Part shown: positions 27,362 to 36,001 of the stretch, one piece after another
Layout: every line of letters begins with the position of its first letter
Position numbering within the stretch: position 1 is the first letter of the stretch
Source: Paenibacillus segetis
GTDB lineage: Bacteria; Bacillota; Bacilli; Paenibacillales; Paenibacillaceae
NCBI RefSeq assembly: GCF_014639155.1
Contig: NZ_BMFT01000002.1
Location: forward strand, 248,001-312,000
Direction: 5' to 3'
DNA: 64,000 nucleotides
Notes under the pieces: generated by a model
Databases searched by the model: none
What the model was told of the DNA's origin: nothing
Seen by the model: the letters and a program-made list of their open reading frames with translations, nothing else
Made by a program: the position numbers and the translations under genes

Positions 27362-27453
27362 TTAATTGTTGTCGTCGTGCATGATTAAAACTGTAGTCGC
27401 TTATATTAAGCGTAATTGCTTAAGAAGCCTCAAATAGAGATGGAGGAATTATA

Positions 27454-28431
27454 ATGAATGGATTAAAAGGGATACACCACGTAACAGCTATTACAAGTAG
27501 CGCTGAGAAGAACTATGAATTTTTTACTTACACTTTAGGGATGCGTCTAGTTAAGAAGACAGTAAACCAAGACGATATTCAGACCTATCACTTGTTCTTT
27601 GCCGATGATAAAGGTAATGCCGGGACCGACATGACATTCTTCGATTTCCCTGGCATTCGCAAGGGAACACACGGTACAGATGAGATTTACAAATCATCCT
27701 TCCGGGTACCAAGTGACGCAGCATTAGATTATTGGGTGAAGCGTTTCGATCGTCTGGCTGTGAAGCATAGCGGAATTAAAGAGCTGTTTGGTACAAAGGT
27801 ACTTGGCTTCGTTGATTTCGATGACCAGCAATATCAATTGATATCAGATGAACGCAATCAGGGGATAGCTTCAGGCACACCTTGGCAGAATGGACCCATC
27901 CCATTAGAGTATGCAATCACTGGATTAGGACCAATCTTTGTTAGGGTCTCCAATTTCGACAATTTCAAAGAAGTGATGGAGAAGGTCCTCTTGTTCAAAG
28001 AAATCGCTAAAGAAGGCTCACAACATTTATTTGAGGTTGGTGAAGGCGGAAACGGTGCGAGGGTCATTGTTGAGCATAATACTTTCTTACCAAGAGCACA
28101 GCAGGGATACGGTACTGTTCACCATACGGCTTTCCGCGTTGAGGATCGATCCGTACTAGAAGAATGGATCCAACGTTTGGATCAATTCGGTTTCAATACA
28201 TCTGGCTATGTGAATCGCCACTTTTTCGAGTCACTGTACGCTAGAGTTGCTCCACAAATTCTCTTCGAATTTGCCACAGATGGCCCAGGCTTCATGGGAG
28301 ACGAACCTTACGAGACACTAGGAGAGAAACTATCGCTACCACCATTCCTAGAGCCAAAACGCGAATATATCGAAGGAATAGTGCGCCCCATCGACACCGT
28401 CCGTAGCACTAAGGAGCTCATTAAGGAGTAA
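27454..28431 (+). CDS. Ring-cleaving dioxygenase/glyoxalase-family protein, MhqO-like
   Basis: This 325-residue cytoplasmic metalloprotein of the vicinal-oxygen-chelate superfamily has two repeated modules. The first begins KGIHHVTAITSSAEKNYEFF; the second carries GTVHHTAFRVEDRSVLEEW. The His residues in HHVT and HHTAF and a late Glu (ILFEFATDGPGF) are the expected metal ligands. Bacillus MhqO/MhqA/MhqE proteins with this architecture protect against quinones. A divergent MarR gene and operator-like repeats in the promoter support similar control. The stop codon is directly followed by a copy of the GGGACAGG-type repeat. Confidence 0.9.
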   Translation: MNGLKGIHHVTAITSSAEKNYEFFTYTLGMRLVKKTVNQDDIQTYHLFFADDKGNAGTDMTFFDFPGIRKGTHGTDEIYKSSFRVPSDAALDYWVKRFDRLAVKHSGIKELFGTKVLGFVDFDDQQYQLISDERNQGIASGTPWQNGPIPLEYAITGLGPIFVRVSNFDNFKEVMEKVLLFKEIAKEGSQHLFEVGEGGNGARVIVEHNTFLPRAQQGYGTVHHTAFRVEDRSVLEEWIQRLDQFGFNTSGYVNRHFFESLYARVAPQILFEFATDGPGFMGDEPYETLGEKLSLPPFLEPKREYIEGIVRPIDTVRSTKELIKE

Positions 28432-28457
28432 AGACAGGGGGCAGGTTCCTTGTCCCA
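28432..28457. repeat. GGGACAGG-type dispersed repeat, copy 1
   Basis: Starting one base after the TAA of the dioxygenase gene, the sequence reads GACAGGGGGCAGG then TTCCTTGTCCCA. It matches the family found at 46-55 kb. Confidence 0.65.
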
Positions 28458-28487
28458 GTTCATTGCCGATGTTTCTCCTTCACGAAA

Positions 28488-28529
28488 AAAGAACGCCCAA
28501 GCCATGATCGGCTTGCCGGCGTTCTTTTT
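28488..28529. terminator. Bidirectional terminator between dioxygenase and RsiV-like genes
   Basis: AAAGAACGCC pairs with GGCGTTCTTT with an inner AGCC/GGCT stem. T-tracts follow on the plus strand and A-tracts precede, suiting both convergent genes. Confidence 0.88.
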
Positions 28530-28542
28530 GTATCTTATTAGA

Positions 28543-29637
28543 TCATTTAAAAGGATTTACACCCTTAGGCAGTAATTCATTAAAATTAAAAGTGTACGTA
28601 GGGATTCCGGCGGCATAAGGTGCGATCTCATATTGTTGATAGAAGATGGCAATGCCTCCTTCTCTAACATAGAAGTTCGGATTCTCATTTAGTCCTGCCG
28701 ATACATCGTCGAAGGCTTCCTTCTTCGTTAGCTCCTTCAGTTTTTTATCCAGCGTTTGCTTGTAGTTGGGTGCGCTCTTCAGTAAGTCGTCAAGTCCCAA
28801 CTGCTTACCGTCTTTGAGCGAGAAAGTAATCCCTTCGCGAAGGGTGCTACCATGAGCCCCACCTGTGTAGCTACTTTGATCAATGACAATACTCAGCACA
28901 TTTTCACGGTTAAAAGTGACAATAAAATTTTGCGAAAAATCATACTTTTGCTCAATCGAACCATCTCTTTTGCTAGCTTGTTCTACACTCGCTGCAGCGA
29001 AATCTTCTGCCTTTTGTTTGAACATGGCATTCATCGTTTGCTGAACTTCATCTGGTAGTCCACTAATCTTCGGATATTGAATCATGATGGTCGCATTCTG
29101 ATTGCTCTTATCCAATGTTTCAGAAGAGATGTTAATGTTATTCATCACCCGTTTGCTGAGATCTAGCGATTTGAGCGATGGATTGAACACACCTTGATAA
29201 CCCATATAATCATTCAGCAGTTTAAAAGGTACATAAAGGTGTCCGTTCACATTTTTCACTTCATATTCATTGGTCTTGCTGTAAAGGTAGTACCCGTTCA
29301 GGTACGTGTTGATGCCGTAGTCTGAATTTTCGATGTTCAGCTTCGTGAAATCCGTCCCTAAACTATAAATTTTGGTCGCTGGATTATAAGTTACTTTAAG
29401 GCCCAGAGAATCCCGCAGCACCGTTAATGGGATCATCGTATTTCCATTCAAGATTTTCCCCTGCCCAGTTAACGTTGTTCCATTATATTTAAGTACAACA
29501 GCTGGCTCTACGCCCTGTTTGATAACAGGTTTGGTTGCAGAAGCCGCATTTGCCGGTATCCCGCCCGTTAGTCCCGAACCTCCAACCAATACTCCAGCAG
29601 CCAAGAGTGCTGCACTCCATTTCATTCCTTTTTTCAT
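28543..29637 (-). CDS. Secreted stalk-domain protein with RsiV-like C-terminus (DUF3298)
   Basis: This is a 364-residue exported protein. The ATG at 29637 has AAGGAG ten bases upstream and begins a signal peptide (MKKGMKWSAALLAAGVL, cleavage near ANAAS). Residues about 45-155 form a copper-amine-oxidase-like N-terminal stalk domain (GNTMIPLTVLRDSLGLKVTY, VNGHLYVPFKLLNDYMGY). Residues about 175-355 resemble DUF4163/DUF3298, including SSYTGGAHGSTLREGITFSL, as in the lysozyme-sensing anti-sigma factor RsiV. There is no transmembrane helix or sigma-binding part, so it is a secreted relative, function unknown. Confidence 0.85.
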   Translation of the reverse strand: MKKGMKWSAALLAAGVLVGGSGLTGGIPANAASATKPVIKQGVEPAVVLKYNGTTLTGQGKILNGNTMIPLTVLRDSLGLKVTYNPATKIYSLGTDFTKLNIENSDYGINTYLNGYYLYSKTNEYEVKNVNGHLYVPFKLLNDYMGYQGVFNPSLKSLDLSKRVMNNINISSETLDKSNQNATIMIQYPKISGLPDEVQQTMNAMFKQKAEDFAAASVEQASKRDGSIEQKYDFSQNFIVTFNRENVLSIVIDQSSYTGGAHGSTLREGITFSLKDGKQLGLDDLLKSAPNYKQTLDKKLKELTKKEAFDDVSAGLNENPNFYVREGGIAIFYQQYEIAPYAAGIPTYTFNFNELLPKGVNPFK

Positions 29638-29759
29638 CACTAAATCGCTCCTTTCAAACATTGCTTATGTTTGTCATTTGATGTGTTTTTTTCTACTCCT
29701 ACCATTATAATCAGGTCAAAAATAAATTTGTTTACAACCGTGGTTACAGCATTGTTGCA

Positions 29760-31133
29760 TTAGTACACAGGGTAACCTATTACGAACACGGCGAGATACA
29801 AGACACTGCCCACGATCGATAAAATAGTAAAGGCAACATCCTTCGACTTGTCTTTCGTAAGCAGCACGGTCGCGAAGGCTAGTGGAAATGCAACGCTAAA
29901 GTAACGAGGCGCTGACATGAGCCATGTCGCCCCCACTACAAATGCAAAATATACGATAAAGTAAGCTGTATACGAGGGTCGTAGCTGTTTTGCCCCTTTC
30001 AGCATGATGATTAGAACGGAAAATATACAGATTAAATTCGGAAGCCATAGGCCAAGAAAAGAGGAACTTTCTCCTGCGAGAAACTTATTAACGGCATATT
30101 CCATCTGGTATCTCGCGGTATCGAAGAAAAGGTAAAAATCCTGAGACCAATGCTCTTTCTGATAGATACTGAACTGAAATGGGTTTCCGGTAACGGAGTA
30201 GTTGATATAGAAGTAAGTAAGCAGCCCGAGAGGTATGATGGCGAGGCAGGCTACAGCACTGATGAATTTAAGTGCCCATGCTCGTTTATCGATTAACCTG
30301 TAGCTCTGGACTAAATCCCGCGTGAATTCGATAGCAATCGGGACAGCTAATAAAATTCCTGGAGAACGCGTATATGCCGCGAGTGCACCACAGAAGCAAC
30401 CCAATAACCATTGCTTTTGCCTTACGAAATAAATACACATCAGCGAAAGCGCCAGGAATAGTGACTCCGTCATCGGAATGAGAAAGAAGAATGCTGCAGG
30501 GAATATGAAGATATACTTTACAACTCGCATGGCATCTCTTTGGCGCATGTCTAGCATAGCAAGCTCATAAGCGAACAAAGCAGCTACCAACGCACAGACA
30601 TTTGATACGATAAATCCCGCAGCTAAATAATTCTGAGTGAAATACCAAGCTACTCTTATGAGATCAGGAAAAAAGGGAAAGAACACGATGTGGTACTTAG
30701 CATCACCCGTAGTCACATACCCGTTCTCCGCGATACCTAAATAACTTGCAGCATCTATCCCCGAAATGTGCCATGTTTCCATTAATTTTTCAAAAAGCCC
30801 ACCTGAATAACCGTTCTTAATAATTAGCATGGCATAGGCTATGATCAGGAGGAGGATGCGGCTCACCAACACCCAGACTATAATATAAAACCAAGCCTGC
30901 TTACGGTTACCTACCCTATTTCTGTTCATTACTTCATCCGGTTTATTCGATAGAATGTATGCCGTTAAAGTAGGTATCGAGCGTAGTACCAATAATACAA
31001 ATAACACGAAACAGACGATGGCGGAAATCGTCCCCATTTTAGTCCAAGTATTAGTTGATATTACCCAGAAAACAGCTACCACTATCATAATCAGTAGAAA
31101 AATAATAGATAATATCTTGTCATGCTTTTTCAT
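29760..31133 (-). CDS. PIG-V-like mannosyltransferase family membrane protein
   Basis: This 457-residue membrane protein has about 11 hydrophobic segments. The extracytoplasmic loop after the third to fourth helix contains WHISGIDAASYLGIAENGY and HIVFFPFFPDLIR, the pattern of GT-C transferases related to PIG-V that use lipid-linked mannose. The motif MTESLFLALSL and RSPGILLAVPIA are further family hallmarks. The acceptor is unknown. GGAGGT lies five bases before the ATG. It is monocistronic. Confidence 0.8.
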   Translation of the reverse strand: MKKHDKILSIIFLLIMIVVAVFWVISTNTWTKMGTISAIVCFVLFVLLVLRSIPTLTAYILSNKPDEVMNRNRVGNRKQAWFYIIVWVLVSRILLLIIAYAMLIIKNGYSGGLFEKLMETWHISGIDAASYLGIAENGYVTTGDAKYHIVFFPFFPDLIRVAWYFTQNYLAAGFIVSNVCALVAALFAYELAMLDMRQRDAMRVVKYIFIFPAAFFFLIPMTESLFLALSLMCIYFVRQKQWLLGCFCGALAAYTRSPGILLAVPIAIEFTRDLVQSYRLIDKRAWALKFISAVACLAIIPLGLLTYFYINYSVTGNPFQFSIYQKEHWSQDFYLFFDTARYQMEYAVNKFLAGESSSFLGLWLPNLICIFSVLIIMLKGAKQLRPSYTAYFIVYFAFVVGATWLMSAPRYFSVAFPLAFATVLLTKDKSKDVAFTILSIVGSVLYLAVFVIGYPVY

Positions 31134-31237
31134 CGGTACCTCCGATAATGAGATGCAGTGCTCATATGGGAATATAATAGACTGTATGTAATTTGGTGTA
31201 AATCAATAATTTTCCACTTAGAAAAGTGATAGTGGCA

Positions 31238-31276
31238 TAAAAAAAGCAGGTCAAGGTATTTACAACCTTAACCTGC
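31238..31276 (-). terminator. Terminator of the EamA transporter gene
   Basis: On the minus strand GCAGGTTAAGG pairs with CCTTGACCTGC (one G-U pair), then seven T residues follow. Confidence 0.88.
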
Positions 31277-31281
31277 CTGTT

Positions 31282-32286
31282 TTATGGATTTTGAGACACC
31301 GTCTTAATCATTTCACCTTTAGGATCATGTGCAACAGTAAAAGCTTTGGGGGTAAGGGGTTTGCTGCGCGATTCTTTTCGCTGATACGCATTGTTTCGAA
31401 TGAGTGCGAAGATGATAAGCAGCGTCCCGAATATTTCATAATTGCTGATATGGTAGCCTTGGAAGGCCATAATCACAAATGTGGTAATGGGAACAAAATT
31501 GATAAACAATATTCCATTGAGTGAGGATAATAACTTGATTCCGAGATTCCAACTTAGCAAAGCAACTAGCCCTGGCAGTAAGATCATGAAGGCCATTTCA
31601 TATTTTATGGAGAGAATCGTATCCATCGTTGGAACCGGAAGTATTTGAAAGCTTGAAGCAAGGGTAACGATGACCAAGTTGACTGCACTGCCTAGCAAAC
31701 AGGTTAGCGTAGAATAACGAAGAGTTGACCAATCCTTGAAGCGATCTCCACCCATAGAATAGATGACCCAACCAACAACACCCATAAAAATCAGCAGCAA
31801 AGGAACAAGATGTTGCCCAGCCATCACGAAAAAGGTCAACTGTCCTTTGGTGATCACAAGTAATGCACCCACAAGCGCGATAGCTACACTCGGTAGCATG
31901 TATGTTTTGGGGGCTTTTTTTGTGGTGATCCACAGAACCATGATGGTTATCATCGGCATGAGCACTTCCATAATGGAAGCGGCAATGGTGCCTGACTCGC
32001 CCATGAGCTGTTGTCCTAGGAAGACGGACATATTATAGACTGTGAATGCCATCGTACCAAAGAGTAACAAGGATTTCCCTCGACCTTCCAAGCGAAATGC
32101 CGCTCTTCCCTCTTTCAACCACAATAGCACACTGAGAATGATACCAACGATTAAATAGCGAATAAACGAGAAATAAAACGGATCAATTTGCTGTAAAGCA
32201 ATATGGGCAACAGGAAACATGGCTCCCCATGACATACTTGCGATAAGGCAAAGTAAGGACCCTAGGATTATCTTTTTCTTTAGCAT
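31282..32286 (-). CDS. EamA/DMT-family transporter
   Basis: This 334-residue polytopic protein has ten predicted transmembrane helices in two EamA repeats (about residues 8-140 and 155-295). The first begins LCLIASMSWGAMFPVAHIAL. Members export amino acids or other small metabolites; the substrate here is unknown. It is divergent from a LysR gene across 170 bases, which probably controls it. The C-terminal 35 residues are hydrophilic and cytoplasmic. Confidence 0.88.
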   Translation of the reverse strand: MLKKKIILGSLLCLIASMSWGAMFPVAHIALQQIDPFYFSFIRYLIVGIILSVLLWLKEGRAAFRLEGRGKSLLLFGTMAFTVYNMSVFLGQQLMGESGTIAASIMEVLMPMITIMVLWITTKKAPKTYMLPSVAIALVGALLVITKGQLTFFVMAGQHLVPLLLIFMGVVGWVIYSMGGDRFKDWSTLRYSTLTCLLGSAVNLVIVTLASSFQILPVPTMDTILSIKYEMAFMILLPGLVALLSWNLGIKLLSSLNGILFINFVPITTFVIMAFQGYHISNYEIFGTLLIIFALIRNNAYQRKESRSKPLTPKAFTVAHDPKGEMIKTVSQNP

Positions 32287-32387
32287 GGTGTATTGTCTCT
32301 CTCCTTAGCACAATCTGCCGAATTTTTATGTATAAATAATCATAGAGCGGAGATGAGTTGTAGTAAAATGATTATAAATAACATTTG

Positions 32388-32406
32388 ATATCATTTATAA
32401 TGATAT
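32388..32406. promoter_or_regulatory. Palindrome between EamA and LysR genes (operator candidate)
   Basis: ATATCATT, three bases, then AATGATAT form an 8-3-8 perfect inverted repeat. It lies about 50 bases before the LysR start and 100 before EamA, in keeping with LysR box geometry. Confidence 0.55.
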
Positions 32407-32456
32407 TAGATAAGTGACGTATACACTTTGAAAGTGTAGCGGAGAGGAGGGGCATT

Positions 32457-33341
32457 TTGGAATTTAATGATTTGAGAATCTTTCAGACCGTTGCGGCACA
32501 TGGAAGCATCAGCAAAGCAGCACTCGAGCTCAACTATGTTCAGTCGAATGTGACAGCAAGAATTAAGCTGCTTGAGAAAGAACTCCAGACACCATTATTT
32601 CATCGCCACAAGCGTGGGATGGTTTTAAATACAGAAGGAAAACGGCTATTGGAACAATCGCGGGAGATTTTATCGAAGATGGAGGAAATGAAACGTTCAT
32701 TTCAAGATAAATCTAACCCCTCCGGGATTCTTAAGGTAGGGATCGTGGAGACCGTGGTTGCGCTGCCTGATATTTTATCCTCGTATCATAGTAAATACCC
32801 CAATGTCGAGCTCTCATTAAAAGCTGGGGTAACTGATCTTTTGCTACAAAAGGTCGTTGATATGAAGTTAGATGGAGCGTTTGTGACAGGTCCCATTAGG
32901 CATCCCTTAATTGAACAGGTGGAGGTCATTCAAGAGAAGCTTGTACTTGTTACGAAGGGACCGACTTTTTCGATGGAGGATATCACGACGAGACCTCTAT
33001 TGCTATACAATAAAGGCTGTGGTTATCGCGGGAGATTGGAAAGCTGGATGAAGGTGGAGGGACTCATCCCGAAGCAGATCATGGAGTTTGGTACATTTGG
33101 GACGATTATAGGTAGTGTGGCTGCCGGGATCGGAATAACGATCTTGCCCGAATCCTCCGTTAGAAATCTGGCCGCGGTTGGCACGGTGTTCGTTCATGAT
33201 GTACCTGACCCTTATCGTGAGATTACGACGATTTTTATCCGGCGCAAAGACTCCCTGTTAACAAGCACGCTGCAATGTTTCATTGATGAGATTGTGTCGC
33301 GTACGGGGTATGAGCATTCGCTTTATTCTTCATCACGCTGA
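32457..33341 (+). CDS. LysR-family regulator
   Basis: This 294-residue regulator has an N-terminal winged helix (MEFNDLRIFQTVAAHGSISK, then AALELNYVQSNVTARIKLLE) and a substrate-binding domain with ILKVGIVETVVALPDILSSY. It starts at TTG behind GGAGG. It is divergent from an EamA transporter that it probably controls. It overlaps the convergent XRE gene by 19 bases at its 3' end. Confidence 0.9.
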   Translation: MEFNDLRIFQTVAAHGSISKAALELNYVQSNVTARIKLLEKELQTPLFHRHKRGMVLNTEGKRLLEQSREILSKMEEMKRSFQDKSNPSGILKVGIVETVVALPDILSSYHSKYPNVELSLKAGVTDLLLQKVVDMKLDGAFVTGPIRHPLIEQVEVIQEKLVLVTKGPTFSMEDITTRPLLLYNKGCGYRGRLESWMKVEGLIPKQIMEFGTFGTIIGSVAAGIGITILPESSVRNLAAVGTVFVHDVPDPYREITTIFIRRKDSLLTSTLQCFIDEIVSRTGYEHSLYSSSR

Positions 33342-33973
33342 AGACGATCTAGCACCAGTTGCACCGCGATGGCATCGTCTAGGTATCCTAGAGGGAATAC
33401 GTAATCAGGTATGATATCGGTAGATGAAACAAAATAAAGCAGCGCACTTCCGAGGACTGCGCGTTTTTCTAAGGTAATCTCATCTCCACAGTAGAGATGG
33501 TACATTTTCTTTAGTTCGTCAATGAACGGGCCGGTACCATTCACATTGGCTATTTTTACCCAAAATTCATTAAGAATAATCCGCTTGCCTTCTTCCGTAA
33601 GGACATAGGGTTCATATTTATTTAGTTCTTTCTGAATAAGCTCTGCCGTAAATTGATGATCGATTAAGTTAGAAGCTTGGAGAATTTCTCTAATGCTATT
33701 GATCGATGTGTTAATATCTGTGGGATGATCAACTCGTGGCATACTGACATCAAAACCAGCAGCTTGGAATAGTTGGACGGTTGGAACGCCGAGGTGAACT
33801 GCAAATAGCTCTAAATGGTCTGGTTTTGCTCGCTGTTTCCCATTGACGATTCGCGATATGGTAGCCGTGTCAATCCCAGTAAGTGTACTTAATTTACGCA
33901 TGGATAAAGAACGCGCCCTTAATAACGAAGTTAAAGTTAGACCAAGAGTTGAATCGCTCTTTTCTTCAGACAT
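33323..33973 (-). CDS. XRE helix-turn-helix protein with DUF1232 C-terminus
   Basis: This 216-residue protein has an N-terminal XRE domain (SMRKLSTLTGIDTATISRIV) and a C-terminal DUF1232/YkvA-like segment, YFVSSTDIIPDYVFPLGYLDDAIAVQ. The ATG at 33973 follows AAAGGAGTGA and is preferred over the longer frame to 34000. DUF1232 proteins are often membrane-associated; the fusion to a DNA-binding domain is seen in other Firmicutes, but its role is not known. Confidence 0.82.
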   Translation of the reverse strand: MSEEKSDSTLGLTLTSLLRARSLSMRKLSTLTGIDTATISRIVNGKQRAKPDHLELFAVHLGVPTVQLFQAAGFDVSMPRVDHPTDINTSINSIREILQASNLIDHQFTAELIQKELNKYEPYVLTEEGKRIILNEFWVKIANVNGTGPFIDELKKMYHLYCGDEITLEKRAVLGSALLYFVSSTDIIPDYVFPLGYLDDAIAVQLVLDRLQRDEE

Positions 33974-34074
33974 TCTTAATTCACTCCTTTGGGCTTGCAA
34001 TTGAGTTCATTGGATACGAGTGTTGAAATAATCTCAACATTTTTGGAACAGAACAAGCACATTTTCTCAACAGG

Positions 34075-34104
34075 CTCAATACGATGACAGTAAACCGTAT
34101 TGAG
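34075..34104 (+). promoter_or_regulatory. Leader hairpin before the ytaF ribosome site
   Basis: CTCAATACG (34075-34083) pairs with CGTATTGAG (34096-34104) around a 12-base loop. The right arm takes part of the GAGGAG ribosome site, so folding could limit translation. Confidence 0.45.
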
Positions 34105-34116
34105 GAGTGAAACCAG

Positions 34117-34758
34117 ATGACAGCATGGCTTTTGATCTTAGGGTTTGCCGTTTCATCAAGTTTGGATAATTTAGGTGTGGGAATATCGTATGGGATTCGT
34201 GGCATTCGTATTGGATTTTTATCAAATGTAACGATCGCAGTCATTTGTTTTCTTTTAAGTATGACAGGTATTATGTCTGGACAGTGGCTCTCCAAAGTTC
34301 TACCGGGGATCTTTCCAGTTCTGGTTGGAGCTTTTTTGTTGTTCATTGTTGGCATACGTATTATTTTATTAGCGGCTCCGCGTAAAAAACATCAACCACC
34401 CCAGGCGAATGTTGAAGAAGGGTCAGGCGCAGGTTCCATAAAGGGGATTTTGCAAAATCCCGAAACAGCAGATGCTGATCAATCAGGAGCCATTGGATTA
34501 GGCGAAGCTGCAATCTTAGGAGTCGCCCTTGCCGCAAATGCAGTTACGAATGGTGTAGGTGCAGGTCTGATCGGATTATCCCCACTCGCTATCTCATTAA
34601 CTGCGGCTATAGGTAGTTATATTACCGTGTGGCTCGGTGTTGGTTTAGGCCGCAAAGTAGCTAGTGTTCGTATTGGCTCTTTCACATTGGGTCAATTTAG
34701 TACGGTTTTAAGTGGCATCATTATCGTAGGGATTGCATGCAATTCTTTGCTTGGTTAA
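34117..34758 (+). CDS. ytaF: YtaF-like sporulation membrane protein (MntP superfamily)
   Basis: This 213-residue membrane protein has six hydrophobic segments in two halves joined by a hydrophilic loop (about residues 88-130). The repeats VSSSLDNLGVGISYGIRGIR and LGVALAANAVTNGVGAGLIG carry the Asp/Asn residues typical of MntP-like cation exporters. Sequence and length match YtaF, made in the Bacillus forespore. The transported ion, if any, is not known. GAGGAGTGA precedes the ATG. Confidence 0.87.
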   Translation: MTAWLLILGFAVSSSLDNLGVGISYGIRGIRIGFLSNVTIAVICFLLSMTGIMSGQWLSKVLPGIFPVLVGAFLLFIVGIRIILLAAPRKKHQPPQANVEEGSGAGSIKGILQNPETADADQSGAIGLGEAAILGVALAANAVTNGVGAGLIGLSPLAISLTAAIGSYITVWLGVGLGRKVASVRIGSFTLGQFSTVLSGIIIVGIACNSLLG

Positions 34759-34814
34759 GGTACTGCTGATTGCATGTATGCATTTATTTTACGTGTAAGG
34801 TTGCCTATTATGAC

Positions 34815-35024
34815 TATGGAAAGCTGTAGAAAGAACTTGACGAAGGAACTACTCCAAACAATCACCTCAGAGTAGGTCCCCAAAAAGGAAAAGTAGGCGG
34901 GCCCGGATTCCTACCGTTACTTAGGAGCATCATTGTTAGATGATGGCATAGAGGGTGTATTATATTCACACCAATCAGGTGGTAACGCGGAGTAACTTCG
35001 TCCCTTATGGGGCGAAGTTTTTTT
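34815..35024 (+). ncRNA. T-box leader (tRNA-sensing riboswitch)
   Basis: The 3' portion carries the T-box core GGTGGTAACGCGG (34978-34990) and then a 10-bp terminator, ACTTCGTCCC against GGGGCGAAGT, with seven T residues (34995-35024). UGGU in the core would pair with the ACCA end of an uncharged tRNA. Upstream hairpins at 34845-34879, 34893-34914 and 34954-34971 are consistent with the earlier stems. The core departs from AGGGUGGNACCGCG at three positions, and I could not place a confident specifier codon. The rest of the 34759-35203 gap holds only a 26-codon frame. Confidence 0.75.
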
Positions 35025-35054
35025 GTGCTTGTAACTATGAGGAGGGATCGAAAT

Positions 35055-35135
35055 GTGAAAGCGGAAAAATTGTCGATATCAAATTTGGGTAGAGCCCCAA
35101 ATCCCTATATCCACGCATATGCAACCGCTGGTTGA
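35055..35135 (+). CDS. 26-codon open frame directly under the T-box
   Basis: GTG follows an excellent AGGAGGGA by about seven bases, and 26 codons run to TGA (MKAEKLSISNLGRAPNPYIH then AYATAG). The T-box and ribosome site are what one expects before an aminoacyl-tRNA synthetase or amino-acid gene, yet the frame stops at once. It may be the stump of a lost gene or a real small peptide. I do not recognise the sequence. Confidence 0.4.
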   Translation: MKAEKLSISNLGRAPNPYIHAYATAG

Positions 35136-35203
35136 CAGTTTGCTAACTAAACTTGATAGTCATGAACAGGTCATTATTATATGATGAGCATGAGGTGATA
35201 ACC

Positions 35204-35977
35204 ATGCAATTTGCAGACAAAATGCAGAAGTTAAGAAAAGAAAGGGGCATGTCCCAAGAAAATTTAGCGGAGATTATTGGTGTGTCACGGCAATCCGTTT
35301 CCAAATGGGAATCGGGGCAATCGTATCCTGAAATGGATAAAATGATTGCATTAAGTGAGCTTTTTAACGTTAGTATTGATGAGCTCGTAAAAGATACCTC
35401 GGGTAGCACTGGGTCAGCACAGAATATACATAATAGTTACGTTATCAATGTAGGATCTCAGTTTCATTATGAGTACAAAAGTAAGCGAACATTGCTGGGT
35501 GTTCCATTAGTTCATGTAAATGTGGGACGCGGAATATATGTTGCCAAGGGAATTATTGCGATAGGGAATATTTCCATCGGCGTAGTATCGCTCGGAGTCC
35601 TCTCTTTGGGTCTTATCAGCTTAGGGGCATTGGCTATTGGATTGCTTATGGCACTAGGAGGGCTAGCGATTGGCACCATTTCGTTGGGGGGGCTTGCTTT
35701 GGGGATATTTGCCGTAGGCGGTTTGGCCATAGGAATGTTCTCAATTGGGGGTTGCGCTATCGCTTCTCATATAGCTATTGGTGGGTATGCAACGGGACAT
35801 ATAGCGATTGGTGAATCCGCAACGGGTGCTCAGACCTTGATCATGCAACATAATGAATTTAATAGTATAAATGGAGATCAGGTTAGGAGTTTAATTAATC
35901 AAGAGTATCCAAATTTGTGGAAAGCACTAGTAGATGGGATTGTCTCCATGTTTAACTCAACCTCATGGAATCCATAA
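35204..35977 (+). CDS. XRE regulator with a pentapeptide-repeat C-terminal tail
   Basis: This is a 257-residue protein. An XRE domain (residues 1-65, GMSQENLAEIIGVSRQSVSK) is followed by a linker and then about 17 repeats of a [A/S]-[I/L/V]-G-x-x unit (about residues 115-212; SLGVLSLGLISLGALAIG). Such regular hydrophobic-Gly repeats could form a beta-solenoid or pack in the membrane. The ATG at 35204 lies behind GAGGTGATAACC; an in-frame TTG at 35153 is disfavoured. It is 180 bases past the T-box terminator, so readthrough could link them. The function of the tail is unknown. Confidence 0.8.
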   Translation: MQFADKMQKLRKERGMSQENLAEIIGVSRQSVSKWESGQSYPEMDKMIALSELFNVSIDELVKDTSGSTGSAQNIHNSYVINVGSQFHYEYKSKRTLLGVPLVHVNVGRGIYVAKGIIAIGNISIGVVSLGVLSLGLISLGALAIGLLMALGGLAIGTISLGGLALGIFAVGGLAIGMFSIGGCAIASHIAIGGYATGHIAIGESATGAQTLIMQHNEFNSINGDQVRSLINQEYPNLWKALVDGIVSMFNSTSWNP

Positions 35978-36001
35978 TTTGGCACACAACTAAATAGGAG
36001 T

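Noticed and set aside
33981..34355. 124-codon minus-strand frame across the ytaF start
   Set aside because: Antisense to a clear membrane protein gene and without a ribosome site or family features.
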